A stretch of DNA of 64,000 nucleotides from Mercurialis annua (Eukaryota > Streptophyta > Magnoliopsida > Malpighiales > Euphorbiaceae), in the NCBI RefSeq assembly GCF_937616625.2, contig NC_065577.1:1338501-1402500 (forward strand), in the 5' to 3' direction. The position numbers and the translations under genes were made by a program. The stretch's first letter is position 1, and every line of letters begins with the position of its first letter. Shown here in pieces: positions 45,985 through 57,493 of this stretch. The notes under the pieces were generated by a model. The model was not told the DNA's origin and ran no database searches. It saw only the letters and a list, made by a program, of their open reading frames with translations.

Positions 45985-48031
45985 TTACTCGGAATCTGAC
46001 GAGTCGTGATTTTCGCTTTGTCTCACATTCCTCTTGGTTTGCGTTGTAGCTTTAGATGAAACCGATGATTCGCCGTCAAGAAATACCACATTAGCTTTAG
46101 CCAACCTCTCTTCTAAATCCTCAGTGCTGAACTCATCAGTACCACCAAGCTGGTCGAACCCCACCTAAATATTTGCAAAAGAACATTATATAGCGAAACC
46201 AAAACAGCAACTCATCTAACAAACTAACAACACACGGACTAATGAGACATACCACATAATCATCCACTTTAGCATTCTTTATAAGAGCAAGAGTTGGAAG
46301 AACAGTGATCTTTAGTCTCTCAGCTAAAAACGGACTTTTCTCGGCATGAATTTTCAGAAAGCGGGTCTCTATGTGCTGCTTCGCCAATATACTCAAATGC
46401 TTGTCAATCACCTGAAAATGAACTGTAAACATTAATAATGGCATGGACTTCTTTCTTTTTCATGTAATATTAATACGACCAATAAGGATATACAGTGATT
46501 AAAAGCTGGAAATCATATTTTTTTATTAGAGCCATGTAATATTAATACGACCAAGAAGGATATACAGCGATTAGAAGCTGGAAATCACATTATATATTAC
46601 AGCCATGTAACAGTTAGAATGGAGAAACTTTATAGGACAAGTGAAAGTACCTCCCTTTTGTCTAGCTCTCGAGCAATGAATAACAAAAAAGACATTTTAG
46701 GAAGAAAAAATGAAAAAAAAATAGTGTCCTGACAGGAAAGCATTGGAGCATAAACATAAGGTTAATATCCAAGCAGCTCACTGCCTCAGAAACAAAGAGC
46801 GTAGATATTTCCGAAGCTAAAGTTGATCTACAAGTCTCATTAAAAAGCAGATATAGAACCGGAAATCAACTCCACTCGTATCAATGGACTAGCGACAATC
46901 TACAGACATACTACTATCAAAAGAAAATCAATTGTACCCAATCATATAAAAATTCGATAGAGCAATAACTCAATATATAATACTAAATTACACTCCAAAG
47001 AAGTATATCATGCAATTGATGAAGAAAAATATGGACATTTTCGGAATTGATTATTCGCAAAAGATCATTTCTTTTTCCTTTTTCATCTCTAAATTCGAAA
47101 AAGATTGTACTCTAGAAACTACTGCATTTCCAATCACAGGAAATGACTAAATGAAACTTAATAGAACTGAATCCCTGCATCGTTTAGACTTCTCAAACAC
47201 AGTTAATAAATTCAATAGACCAATAACTTAATATTTACGACTAAAATATACTCCAAATAAGCACATAACGCAATCCATGAAGAAAATTACGGACATTTTC
47301 CGAATAGATCATCCACAACAATTCATTTGTTTTTCCCTCTTTACCTCTAAATTCGAAAAAGATAGTACTCTAGAAACTACTGAATTTCCAAACACAGGAA
47401 TCGACTAAATAAATCTCAATGGAACTAAATCCCTGCACTGTTTCAACTTCTCGAACACATTTAAATTTTAATAACAGAACACTTCAAATAACAAAATTTA
47501 AAGCTTCAACCTAAATCATAATTATGACAATTAAATTTGTTAACGATTTCTATTCAAATTTTAACTCAATGTAACCTAAATCATATTCAAACCTAATTAT
47601 CCAGCCTAAAATCCCTAACAACAAGTTCACATTGCTCATTATAATCTTATAATTTACCTTGCAAGGCCAATTCTCGCGATAAAAATGACAAACAACACGA
47701 TCACTAGCTTTCACAATTGAGAAAAAATCCTTCTCCGAGAAAATCTCGGTGTAATCACCGTGACCTAGGGAGATCCAACGGTTACGCTTCTCCGCCATTT
47801 TTTTCATCTGCTGTAAGCGTCTCTCTCGAAGCGCTTCGAGATCGTCTTCATCGAGCCGTTCAAATGCTGCGATCTCTTCGTCTAGCTTGTCCTCTACGGC
47901 TTTTGCTACTGTAAGTACTTGTTTCTCTATGATCTGAACAAACACAAAAGAAATTGAAAAACAAGAGAGATTGAAATCGAAATTGGAAAATGTGATTGAT
48001 TATTTACCTCTTGAATATTTGAATTTGCCAT
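45985..48031 (-). CDS. TXND9: Thioredoxin domain-containing protein 9 homolog (phosducin-like)
   Basis: Four exons on the minus strand, 48031-48008, 47933-47658, 46411-46253 and 46164-45985, join to 212 residues, the usual length. Exon 1 encodes only MANSNIQE. Residues 9-75 form a charged helical region (DEEIAAFERLDEDDLEALRE, QQMKKMAEKR), then comes HGDYTEIFSEKDFF and the thioredoxin-like fold. The active-site position reads FYRENWPCK with a single Cys, so it is not a CxxC oxidoreductase. KITVLPTLALIKN and the GFDQLGG/FSTEDLEERL tail match the family. Relatives (human TXNDC9, plant PLP3) act with the CCT chaperonin in tubulin/actin folding. Intron 2 contains a local 72-bp and a local 259-bp tandem duplication. 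No TATA box is evident; the upstream DNA has GGGCC/TGGGC-type site II elements (48150-48195). Confidence 0.94.
46461..46603. repeat. 72-bp tandem duplication in intron 2 of the TXND9-like gene
   Basis: Two units beginning CATGTAATATTAATACGACC, at 46461 and 46533, with a few mismatches. A third start (CATGTAAC) appears at 46604. Confidence 0.85.
46948..47462. repeat. About 259-bp tandem duplication in intron 2 of the TXND9-like gene
   Basis: Unit 1 (from 46948, AAAATTCGATAGAGCAATAA) and unit 2 (from 47208, AAATTCAATAGACCAATAAC) stay alignable to their ends (CTTCTCAAACACA / CTTCTCGAACACA), with perhaps 80-85% identity by eye. Confidence 0.85.
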
Positions 48032-49610
48032 TGTTGGGAAATTTTTGGAGTTTAAAATTGAAATGGATTTGCAGAGATTGAATTTAGGGGATTTGAATTG
48101 AGAAGATGATGATATAAACGACGTCGGTTTCTGTTTTTTTTTTCTTAGGTGGGCTAAGGCTCAGTGTTGGGCTCAAACTTCGATGGGCTATAGAAATGCT
48201 GGATGAGAAAGACACTGTTTATAACATCTATTTTAAGCATAAAGTATTAAAAAATATGTATGAAATGTATAATTTTTTTAAATAGACCAAATTAATAAAA
48301 TTAAAAGCTTCTGAAACATGTACTAAACTTGTTTAAAGAACTTTACAGAAATAAAAGCTTAACCTATTATTAGGTCTCTAAATTATACTTCTTTTAATTA
48401 CCTAGTCTATAAATTAAATTTTGTCTCTTTTTAGTCTATGAACTCATGAACAACGTGAATTCAAATTTTTTGATAGATTCAATTAGAAATTCCGTTAGTT
48501 ATGTGACATTTTTTTAATAAGTGACTCGCTATTTTTGGAGCGTGATCGCATGCTTTTAACGAAAGGACTTAAAGACAAGTTTTTTTATAAATTCAGGAAT
48601 TAAAAACAGACAAAATTTAATTCATGAACCGACTAATTAAAAGATGTATAGTTTAACGGCCTACTAATAGGTTTATCCTAAAATAAAAGGAATCCTAAAT
48701 TAATAATATAAATCTACGGTTATGAATTTTTTTAAAGATAAATGTATTGCTATGAAATTTTTTAATGATAATTTGAACAATTTATTTTTTTTATGAATCT
48801 TTTAAAATATTATTCTCGTTCAGTTTCTACTAAAATCTCAATAAAATCACTATACGTTTTAAAACTAAGTGGAACTAAAAAATTAATTTGTATATAATAT
48901 TAAATCCAATCAAACTAAATTTATTGCATTGATTAATTGGCTTGATTTGATTTCTGAAGACCCTTAAACAAAAGTAATTGTTATGATAATACGCGATAAT
49001 GATCTCAAAAGTATTTCAAATTATCGCTTTATTTTAATAATCAAACTTTGATTAAATTATGATTTTAAAATTCCGATGATTTTTCTTCCAAAATACATAT
49101 ATGGTAGCCAGATTTTGTCATGTTGTTATTTTTTTTTTGCTTGTATTTTACTGAAATTTTATTATTCATGTATAATTTCACTCTAGCAAAGTTTTTTATT
49201 CAAAATTATACATATGTGTTAAGTTTGAAGATAAAAATAATTAATTCTTATATGCATTCTTTACCGGAAGTCTTTATGTTGAAACAAAATTAAAGTAAAC
49301 CAAATTAAAAATAAAAAAATCTAATTATTATATGAAAAATATTACTGACCAATTTAATTTATATAGTGGAATTTCAAGTAATTATCCCAAAAATATAGTG
49401 AAATACAGAAGATAATCACAATCCATAATAAAATAACACAAGTGAGAATACAACAAACATTACTAGTAACAAATACACTTTTATTACACTACCTTAATTA
49501 AATACTCAATTATTAATCTTGAGTTTAACACTTGATTTCCAATACAAAATCAAATTAAAAACTCTCATTCATGAGAAATTCTTATAAAACATATAAAAAA
49601 TAATAATAAT
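48032..49610. other. Intergenic DNA between TXND9-like and snakin genes
   Basis: Positions 48032-48215 are the TXND9-like promoter and leader; part of it recurs inverted at 61220-61345. A MITE lies at 48357-48679. The remainder is AT-rich without a gene. The snakin 3' UTR probably ends between 49440 and 49600. Confidence 0.5.
48357..48679. mobile_element. Mutator-type MITE
   Basis: The left end GCTTAACCTATTATTAGG and the right end (reverse complement AGGATAAACCTATTAGTAGG) extend to about 75 bp of inverted repeat (ATACTTCTTTTAATTA / ATACATCTTTTAATTA). Flanks GAAATAAAA (48348-48356) and AAAATAAAA (48680-48688) agree at 8 of 9. Confidence 0.75.
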
Positions 49611-50069
49611 TTAAGGGCACTTGGGCTTGCCCTTAGAGTTCTTCCAGTCTCTGTAGCAAGGGCACTCATGCTTGTTTCCATAAGTTCCAGAAGGTACACA
49701 TTTGCATTGTTCACAGCATATTCCACAGTATTTCATGCACCTATCTTTTACTCCTGCTCTTGCACATCTATCATTGCATTTCTTGCCACATAAAACTATA
49801 CATATATCAAAATAACCCATTAATTATTATGTACAAAAAAAATTGTCTTTATAAATATTCGAAACGAAAGATGGCGAAGCGGTATTTATAAATATAAAGT
49901 TTTAGAGTTTCGTAAGTGTAATGTCGAAACATACTACTCGAGAAATTTCCGATACAAGGCAACAAATAAAAAAGGAGAAGCACTTACGGGAGGCAGCCAT
50001 GACAGGTTCCAAGAAAGAAGAGCTGAAAAGAAGAGCGCACAGAAGCAAAGTAGCAAAGAAGATCTTCAT
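49611..50069 (-). CDS. SN1: Snakin/GASA cysteine-rich peptide (snakin-1 type)
   Basis: Two exons on the minus strand, 50069-49988 and 49795-49611, join to 88 residues, the same length as potato snakin-1. The intron has a GTAAGT donor and a TATAG acceptor. Residues 1-25 are a signal peptide ([20 protein letters not shown] then EPVMAA). The mature part has the 12 conserved cysteines of the GASA domain ([44 protein letters not shown]) and the family's terminal KGKPKCP. There is almost no linker between signal peptide and domain, as in snakin-1. These secreted peptides form six disulphides and are linked to antimicrobial defence and hormone-regulated growth. A Mutator-type MITE begins 176 bp upstream of the start codon. 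Confidence 0.95.
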
Positions 50070-50105
50070 TTTCTTGAGTGAAATATGTAAACAACCAAGT
50101 GAGAG

Positions 50106-50117
50106 TATATATATATA
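50106..50117 (-). promoter_or_regulatory. Candidate TATA box of the snakin gene
   Basis: A run of alternating TATATATATATA 37-48 bp before the start codon on the minus strand. It implies a very short leader. Confidence 0.5.
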
Positions 50118-50244
50118 GAGTTGGAGCTGAAAAAAAAAAGGAATTAAATAGTTATTCAAACCAAACCAAATTAAATTTTATTTGATCGGCACGCACGTGT
50201 GCTCGCGCACGCAAATGCGTATATAAATTGACATATACATATTA

Positions 50245-50548
50245 GGCTTAATTGTCAAAAATCACCAACTTTCGCGTATTTTTAATATTTAAAATAATCT
50301 TTTTTTTCTTGTCATATTTAACATTAACTTTTATTTTTTGGCATATTTGTTCACGTGACCATTTTGGATAAAAAAAAACGACGTCGTTTTGGAGATAAAA
50401 CGATGCCGTTTTGCATCCAAACCAACATAATTTTTCAAAGGATATGCAACCATGAAAACTGAAAGTTAACGTTAAATATGACAAGAAAAAAGATTATCTT
50501 AAATACTAAAAATATGCGAAAATTTGTGATTTTTGGTGCAATCAAGCC
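50245..50548. mobile_element. Mutator-type MITE with perfect 9-bp TSD, in the snakin promoter region
   Basis: The ends GGCTTAATTGTCAAAAATCA and (reverse complement) GGCTTGATTGCACCAAAAATC open inverted repeats of about 85 bp. The flanks TACATATTA are identical (50236-50244 and 50549-50557). It contains GACGTCGTTTTGG/AAACGATGCCGTTTT in the loop. It lies about 130 bp upstream of the snakin TATA box. Confidence 0.92.
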
Positions 50549-50557
50549 TACATATTA

Positions 50558-52998
50558 CTATATTTATCATATGTAATTGTAGTCTAAATATATATTAACT
50601 GAACTAAACTGAATTAAATAAAAATAGATTAACCGAGGTAAAATGTTATATAAATGTTTAATGAAGTTCAATATTTATTTTATTTTTTATAAGAATGTTC
50701 TAGCAAATGGAACTATTGGCCAAACTGGTGGAGCCAACCACTGGCTGAACTGTTCGAGTAAACCTAAATATTTGTTGTGGGTTTTTTTTAGTGAATTATT
50801 AAGAAATAAAAGTGTCTAGTGTGTTGTAAAAAAAATCTCATATTATTTATGATAGCTCAATTAATAAATTTATATCAATATTATCGTTGTCAATTTTTTC
50901 TATATATACTACTCCATACGAACAAAGATATCAATTCGGGAAATACTGTTCTTATTTTTCTTTTCTTTGATTTTTTTCCGAGCAATATAAGTATCGCGGG
51001 TATTGGTAGAACACTATGATATAGCTTAAGACATATTGATCGTGTATCTGGACTATTTTTCTTAGTGACAGCGTGATTGATAGGTTGTCTTATACACTGG
51101 TTGAACATAACCAAAAAACATTTTAAACAGTAATCTCATTCGCGACTCAGACTTAGAATTTTCATGACGGTTCAACGATTCATTAGTTCGTACATTTCTT
51201 TAAAGAGAAAACAAACCGAACTGCTCTCTAATTTATGGTCGAACCGATTAAATTTCTCAATTTAGTTCGACTCCTAAAGTACTCCTATAAAGGATCAACA
51301 ATGGTGTAATAAATATATTGCTGACTGGTGCAAAAAGATTATAATACAGCTGTTGAATTTGTTGGTACATTATATAGAGATGGGTGAGTCTGGCCCAACT
51401 CAACGCGGTTTCTGCAGCAATATGAGTTGTAAAGATGATGTCTGGTACCTTCTTATTAAATTTTTTTGGCCTTTAAGTACTAAAAATGAGTAAATAATTT
51501 AAGTAGAAGCAACTTCATATAGTATAAATTAATGGACTTTTTTTTTTCAAACTTAAAAATTAAATGCATAATGCATGCATTTCAAATTCCTATGATTCTC
51601 AAAATCCTAGGTGTTTGTTGTTGAGCTGTACTTGCTCAATGTATTTATGGTGTACTTTGTTGTTTAGTAGTACAACATATTTTATTTGTTTGCTATAGAG
51701 AGCGTTAGGATCCTTTTTTTTCCTGCAGTGACAAGGCCAAGATTTTCACATCGGAATATGACCGAATAGCAGTACGAGAGAATTTTTAAAAGTTTTAAAA
51801 CGTAAAATCGTGAAATATAAAATTTTTCTACAGCAATTTGAATATTTTTTAGAATTTACTAGGCCAATACCCAAGTGGCATAAACAGGATTCCAATTCAA
51901 AAAAGTCGAAATTTTTGTATTCGATTCTTTAAAAAATCAAATGATAGTAAACATCGATGGATTAAATGCGGTTTCGGAAAACGCACCTAGCACTTGGAGG
52001 TCAACCGCCCTTACAAGAAGAAACCCGCCTTGATTTTTATTTTTTTTCAACGCAGCACTATTGATCCTTAAATTTTCTCTAGCGAGAAAGGTCGGCCGAT
52101 CCTACTCAATCCCCTGGATCCGCCCCTGCCCCTCTGTCATTGATTTTAATTGTCTTTACATTGGTAACTACTGTTTCAAATCTGAACAAATTACGCTAAA
52201 ACTCTCCATATTTGTCATAATTTACAGTTTGATACTCTTTATTTGAAAATTAAACGATTTGGTACTTTAGTTTTGATTTTGCAAACATTACAACCTTTTG
52301 TTAAATATAGGTACCAAATTATTAACAAAATAAATATGAGATACCAAATCGTTTGAAATTGAGATATCAATCGTTAACATAATTGAAATTCAGGTACCAA
52401 ATCGTTAATATAATTGAAAGTGAGGTACCAAATCGTTTGAAATTGAATATCAAATTATTAACAAAACTAACAAGCCTCTAATTGTTGACGGAATTAAAAC
52501 TGAAATATCAAATTTTTTGATTTTAAATAAAAGATATCAAACTGTGAATTATGACAAATATGTATCTTTGTAGATATATTAAATGTATTGAAAGAGGCCA
52601 ATCAATAAGTGACATGTCAATAGTTGTAGGAGTTTCTTACAACCAAGGTTGTAAGAAAATTTTATTCTTATAGTTAATAGTGGTGATAATAAACTGAGCT
52701 ATCGATAAGTTGTTTGAAATTGACTAGATATGAATTTGAGATCATTAAAAAAAATCAAGTCAAGCTAGAGTTACTAGAATTTAATCTCATTCGAATATAA
52801 GTTAAAGAGACTAGTTATATTTGCGAGTTTAAACAAGTCTAAAAGAACTCATGCACATAAAAAAATAAATAAGTTTTTTTTAATTATATTAACTGTTTAT
52901 ACTTCTAAACTTGAATAAAAAATATTTTAGTAGGTTAAATAATAGAAACATGAGCTGTTTGATATCGTTCGAGTTTGATTTTAAAAATTTAGGTTTAA
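50558..52998. other. Intergenic DNA without a recognised gene
   Basis: Small frames at 50819-51114 and 52061-52246 have no family features. A GC-richer stretch at 51960-52140 (CCTGGATCCGCCCCTGCCCC) looks transposon-derived. The inverted-repeat element at 52208-52561 is listed separately. Confidence 0.45.
52208..52561. mobile_element. Inverted-repeat (foldback-type) MITE
   Basis: The left arm ATATTTGTCATAATTTACAG, continuing TTTGATACTCTTTATTTGAA, is mirrored by the right arm (reverse complement ATATTTGTCATAATTCACAG). The middle repeats GGTACCAAATCGTTAA-type units several times (52310-52440). Ends are approximate. Confidence 0.6.
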
Positions 52999-53880
52999 GT
53001 GGTAGTAAAAATTACAGCGAAAGTTACATTTCTAGTTAAATATGGGGGGGAAAGTGGAAATAGAAGTAAAAGCGAGAGTTTCAGTCTGAGAACTAGTACG
53101 AATGGTAGCGATTTAACTATAAAAGTAAGTTCTAATGATATCGATATAACTCGAAAATATAAGCACTTGTGGGTTCAATGTGAAAATTGTTATACTAAAC
53201 GAAGCCTGGACACTTTATTTTTTTTGGTCCAAACAAGCCAAACATAAATTATTCTAATTGATATAATATTAATTTGAGTACCTCCAAAGCATAGATCTAA
53301 TTGGATTAAATCATAAGAAATTCTTGAAGTGTAGAATGAATGTTTGTGAACAATGCGGATATCATTTGAAAACGAGTAGTTCAGATAAAATTGAACTTTC
53401 GATTGACTTAGATATTTGGAATCCTATGGATGAAGATATAGTATCTTTGGATCCTATTGAATTTCATTCAGAAGAAGAATCTTATAAGAACTTTATAAGG
53501 ATCATATTAATTTTTATCAAAGAAATCAAGATTAACCGAGGCCGTTCAAACATGAATAGGTCAACTAAACGGCATTCTTGTAGTAATTGGAATTATGGAT
53601 TTTCAGTTTATGAGGAGTAGTATGGGATCCGTATAGGTGACAAAATTACTCATTTGATCGAGTATGCTATCAATAAATTTTACCTATTATTTTAGTGTGT
53701 GCTTCCTGAGAAGCGCACATGTAAGAAGGAAGTTCGAGTTTGATGCAAATGGCTAAAATATCTTCTGCTTTATATGATTATCAATCAAATAAAAAGTTAT
53801 TTTATGTATCAATCCTTACATCATCTACAATGGGCGGGGTGACAGCTAGTTTTGGTATGTTAAGGGATATCATTATTGCT
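52999..53880 (+). pseudogene. accD: Plastid accD fragment in nuclear DNA (NUPT), decayed
   Basis: The translation matches the middle of the plastid acetyl-CoA carboxylase carboxyltransferase beta subunit: [50 protein letters not shown] (first zinc-finger Cys pair), then [14 protein letters not shown] (second pair), [16 protein letters not shown], and further on [20 protein letters not shown] and [10 protein letters not shown] in changed frames. The match begins near 53000 and stops abruptly near 53880. About 110 bp of foreign sequence (roughly 53190-53302) splits the zinc finger, and several frameshifts and stops follow 53480. It cannot encode a working subunit and is best read as an old plastid-to-nucleus DNA insertion. 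Confidence 0.88.
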
Positions 53881-54338
53881 GAAACATTCAAACTCGAACT
53901 TTGTACAACTTGAACTCGCCTCGACTCGTTTACACCCCCCAGCAAAGTAGTATATATTAACACATTCATAATATTCACAACATACTTTGGTTACAAATGT
54001 AGTTTCATTTAAATAATTTAAAAATAAAATACAAAATAAATGATTTTCCACTTAAAATGTATTAAAATTAAAATGTCAAATTTATAGCATTACATGTTAA
54101 ATTAACAAAATACAAGTTAATTAATTCTTGCTAAGATTATTTTATATTTTACAGTAGCAGGCTTATCATGCTAAAACTATTTACATATTAACAAAGTAAA
54201 CTAATATATACATTCAATAATGATGAACTAATATATTCAGTAGTTTGTTATAATATTATATACATAATATTAATTCATTTTATCTTACAATTTACAGAAG
54301 CAGGCTATGTACAATGATGGGCAATGGAGTTTTCTCCA
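53881..54338. other. Intergenic DNA between the accD fragment and the LRR-WD40 relic
   Basis: AT-rich, non-coding. Positions 53883-53935 have a short GAACTCG/GACTCG-rich scrap like the repeat at 33770-34460. Confidence 0.45.
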
Positions 54339-54445
54339 TCAGCCTCCCATACTGGTAGATGGCTGAGAAGGTTGAGTGTACAAGCTTTCGGTATCGTCAT
54401 CACAGGATGCAAGCAAATTCACCTGCAAATTTAAATACATATAAT

Positions 54446-54698
54446 AGGGATGTGCATTCCGTTTGAACCGAATCAAAACTTTACTTATTTTTACAACCGA
54501 GCCGAATTTTCAATGATGTAAAAAGTAAACAATTTCAAACTGACCAAAACTATTAGATTCACTTGTTTTTTCGGTTTGCATTAAAACTTATATAAGTCGT
54601 TTGTGTCCGAAAACAGAGGTTTTTTGTAGTGTCAAATCAAATCACGGTTTTTAGTTTGATTCGGTTATTCAGTTTGATACGGTTTCTTCACACATCTA
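54446..54698. mobile_element. GGGATGTGCA/AACCGAA-type TIR MITE
   Basis: The left end AGGGATGTGCATTCCGTTTG and the right end (reverse complement TAGATGTGTGAAGAAACCGT) carry matching AACCGAATCAAAACT/AACCGAATCAAACT segments. Same broad family as 14774-15273. Confidence 0.55.
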
Positions 54699-54839
54699 CA
54701 TACAAGAGAGGAGACACGGGCAAGCTTGTGCCCATGTTGAAATCCTATTTACAGAATATTCAGAAAATATTAAACAACACTTTAATGTAAATGTGGTAAA
54801 TCAAAATTATGAAACTGCAAAAACATAGAACCTAATATA

Positions 54840-55157
54840 ATGACTGCCGGATACATTAGTCTAAAGAAGACACTGTCTTGGGTTAAAACAATAGTCAGGC
54901 ATAGCGAGATTCGAAAAATATGCGCTTCAGGCTTTCCGTTCGAACGAAGAGAACATATCATATTTAGTAGCGAGTTGACGAGTATAGGACGTTGTTTAAG
55001 GCTTATTTTAGAAACTGTCTGTTACGTAAGGAGATCGACGAACACGGTAGCTCATCAGTTAGCTAGAGCATTAAATTCCATGTCCGATATCGATGTTTGG
55101 AGTCCAAATATTGCATACTTCCTAACTCTTGCATTGTGTTTCGATGTTTCAGCTTAA
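54840..55157 (+). pseudogene. RNase H-like domain remnant of a LINE-type retrotransposon
   Basis: A 105-codon frame ends in a block typical of the RNase H domain that plant non-LTR retrotransposons carry at their C-terminus: VCYVRRSTNTVAHQLARALN followed by DVWSPNIAYFLTLALCFD. No reverse transcriptase is seen upstream, so this is a truncated fragment. It lies within the span of the LRR-WD40 relic, on the opposite strand. Confidence 0.65.
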
Positions 55158-55577
55158 TATAGTTATCATTTTATCAAAACAAAAAATTATGGCTGCCATT
55201 TTCTAACTTGCTTTAGGTGTAATTAAAGTAGGCTATAGAATAAGCAAAGCAAGAGAAACAGCTATCTGATGCAGTAAATTCCGATCTATCGAGAGTAATT
55301 GATAACTGAATGCGTTTAATATAGGGGTGTATACTATTCAGGTATAACTGAATTAACCGACCGAATCAAAGTGCATACATGGCAGCCGGATTTTTCCACG
55401 TGGTACTTATCTTTTGCTAGTATTTTCCTGAAAACCGGTCACTCGTGCATAACATCATATCAGCGGGAAGTTTTTAAGCTGAATTACACATACATGGCAA
55501 GCTTTCAGGAAAATAAAATGGCTGCCACGTATGCATTTCAGAACTTTTACCTTTATTTTGTCTCCATCCTCCATATA

Positions 55578-55986
55578 TCTATACTTCTATACTATATATA
55601 AAAGCACGGATGGGGGGGGGACAGGCAAATTTACCGAATAATCCTTTTCAATTTACTACTAAATGAAGGTTTTATAGTCATTAACTAATTAGTTATTTAA
55701 TTAATCACTATTATAATTAAAGTCCTAATTAGAATAGGTAGCTAAATTATCTCCAACTTAATTATTAGTATGTAAAAAATAACTAAATTGTCTCCAAATT
55801 AGTAGGAATATATATCTTTTAGTTTGATTGAACTACACAATTAAAATACTGTGTTTGAGAATATATTATATTTATTTTTACTATTAATTATAAATAAAAA
55901 ATTGATATAATTATAATAAAATTACTAATATATCCATTGAGGAGTTACATTACGAGCCACGTGCATAGCACGTAATGCAAAACTAG
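55578..55986 (+). mobile_element. Non-autonomous Helitron, copy B (409 bp)
   Basis: Starts TCTATACTTCTATACTATAT, then AAAAGCACGGA and a G-run. Ends with a hairpin (CACGTGCATAGCACGT) followed by AATGCAAAACTAG, with A before and T after the element. Same family as 37169-38209 in the opposite orientation. It ends about 125 bp upstream of the kiwellin TATA box. The exact 5' end could be 8 bp further right because TCTATAC is repeated. Confidence 0.85.
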
Positions 55987-56110
55987 TTACACAAAAGGTT
56001 CTTATATTAGTCGTTGTATGATAGATTGACGAAATGGTTACATTTCTTTAATTCAAAAGAATGAAACTTTGTCTTTACTTCAGATTAAACAATTGCAATT
56101 TTCAGAATTA

Positions 56111-56117
56111 TATAAAG
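56111..56117 (+). promoter_or_regulatory. TATA box of the kiwellin gene
   Basis: TATAAAG in the context AATTATATAAAGCCC, 118 bp before the start codon, implying a leader of roughly 85 nt. Confidence 0.6.
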
Positions 56118-56228
56118 CCCTAGTCTCATTGAGTATTATCCACATCAAAATTGATAAATCACTGCCGACTGCACCGGACTGCTAAACAAGTTTAATTTTA
56201 CAGTAGAAACACAAAAACAGAAAAGAAA

Positions 56229-56795
56229 ATGAAAAACCAAGTTATTTCCAACATTCTTCTCATTTGTTTTTTTCTCATTCTTGTTTTCAGTTTTGCAGAG
56301 TCTCAATCATGTAGGCCTAGCGGAAAAATCCGAGGCATAAAGCCGCCTCCGGGACAATGCAATCAAGAACACGATTCTGATTGCTGTGTACAAGGGAAAA
56401 TGTACACTACATTCAAGTGTTCACCTCCGGTGACCGGAAATACTAAAGCTACAATGACAATAAACAGTTTTGCAGCTGGCGGTGACGGCGGGGGGCCATC
56501 AGAATGTGATAATCAGTATCATTCAGATGATGAGCTGGTGGTTGCACTTTCCACAGGATGGTTTAATAACAAGAGTAGGTGCTTGAAATATGTTAATATC
56601 CATGGAAATGGAAAAAGTGTTAGGGCTAAAGTAGTTGATGAATGTGATTCTACTATGGGATGTGATTCTGATCATGATTATCAGCCGCCTTGTCCGAACA
56701 ACATTGTTGATGCTTCGAAAGCTGTCTGGAGTGGCTTAGGAATTTCCGATCCCGATGATGTCGGATCGTTGGATATTTCTTGGTCAGATGCTTGA
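56229..56795 (+). CDS. Kiwellin / ripening-related protein
   Basis: An intact, intronless 188-codon frame. Residues 1-25 are a signal peptide ([18 protein letters not shown], then QSC). The mature protein shows the kiwellin pattern: [18 protein letters not shown] at its start, [20 protein letters not shown], the [20 protein letters not shown] block, [20 protein letters not shown], the double-psi barrel signature [20 protein letters not shown], and [20 protein letters not shown] at the end. About a dozen Cys would pair as disulphides in the apoplast. Family members are secreted; some maize and wheat kiwellins bind and inhibit a fungal chorismate mutase effector, others accumulate in fruit. The gene lies inside the span of the LRR-WD40 relic on the other strand. 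Confidence 0.95.
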   Translation: MKNQVISNILLICFFLILVFSFAESQSCRPSGKIRGIKPPPGQCNQEHDSDCCVQGKMYTTFKCSPPVTGNTKATMTINSFAAGGDGGGPSECDNQYHSDDELVVALSTGWFNNKSRCLKYVNIHGNGKSVRAKVVDECDSTMGCDSDHDYQPPCPNNIVDASKAVWSGLGISDPDDVGSLDISWSDA

Positions 56796-56999
56796 TTGAG
56801 TTATTTATATATACATATACATGTGTTATGCAATTTACTGCTTTTCTTTATCAGGTTGATCTATGTGCTCTGTATTATATAAAAAATATCTCTCTGTATT
56901 TGAAACTTTTTATATGAAAATTTAGTGTGCTTGTACTTTAATTGGCTTGTGAATCTTTTCTTTGTTTCATATGGTTTAAATTTAAAAGAAAAGTAATTG

Positions 57000-57493
57000 G
57001 CTTAAATTTACACTATTCGGATACAACCGAATTAAACCAAAATTATAATGTGGTTCGGTTATTGGTTAATATATTTCGGTTATGGTTAGCATTTTTGACA
57101 TATTTTTTATTAATTCGGTTTGGTTCAGTTTTTGGTATGAAACTTCTGAACTAATCGAACCGGCCGCATTAACCTAATTATATATATATATAATTATATA
57201 TATATATGATTCCAGTGTGGTATTTTTATAATTTTTATAGGACTTAAATATTAATTTTCCATCTGTATATTGTTAAAATTAACACCACAATTAATTATTA
57301 TTATTTCATTTTTTTATAATTAATATTATTAAAATTCAATTATTCGATTAACCGAAATAACTGACCAAACCAAATAATTAATTTTATTCAGTTATTGATC
57401 GATTGTATGTAATTCGATTACGGTTATGGAAAAATGAAGAAATTTAGGTACGGTTAGTTCGGACGGTGACCAAACTGACCGATGCACACCTCT
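57000..57493. repeat. AACCGAA-rich degraded DNA transposon
   Basis: The left part has ACAACCGAATTAAACCAAAA and repeated GGTTCGGTTATTGG; the right part ends ACTGACCGATGCACACCTCTAG, the inverted GGTGTGCAT end of the same family as 14774-15273. A TA microsatellite (57179-57208) lies inside. The left boundary is uncertain. Confidence 0.5.

Noticed and set aside
53324..53620. A functional nuclear accD
   Set aside because: Only an internal fragment is present, the zinc finger is split by inserted DNA, and later parts are out of frame.
55371..55601. 76-codon plus-strand frame upstream of kiwellin
   Set aside because: Its end overlaps the Helitron start and its interior is made of short inverted repeats (GGCAGCC, CACGTGG); no family features.
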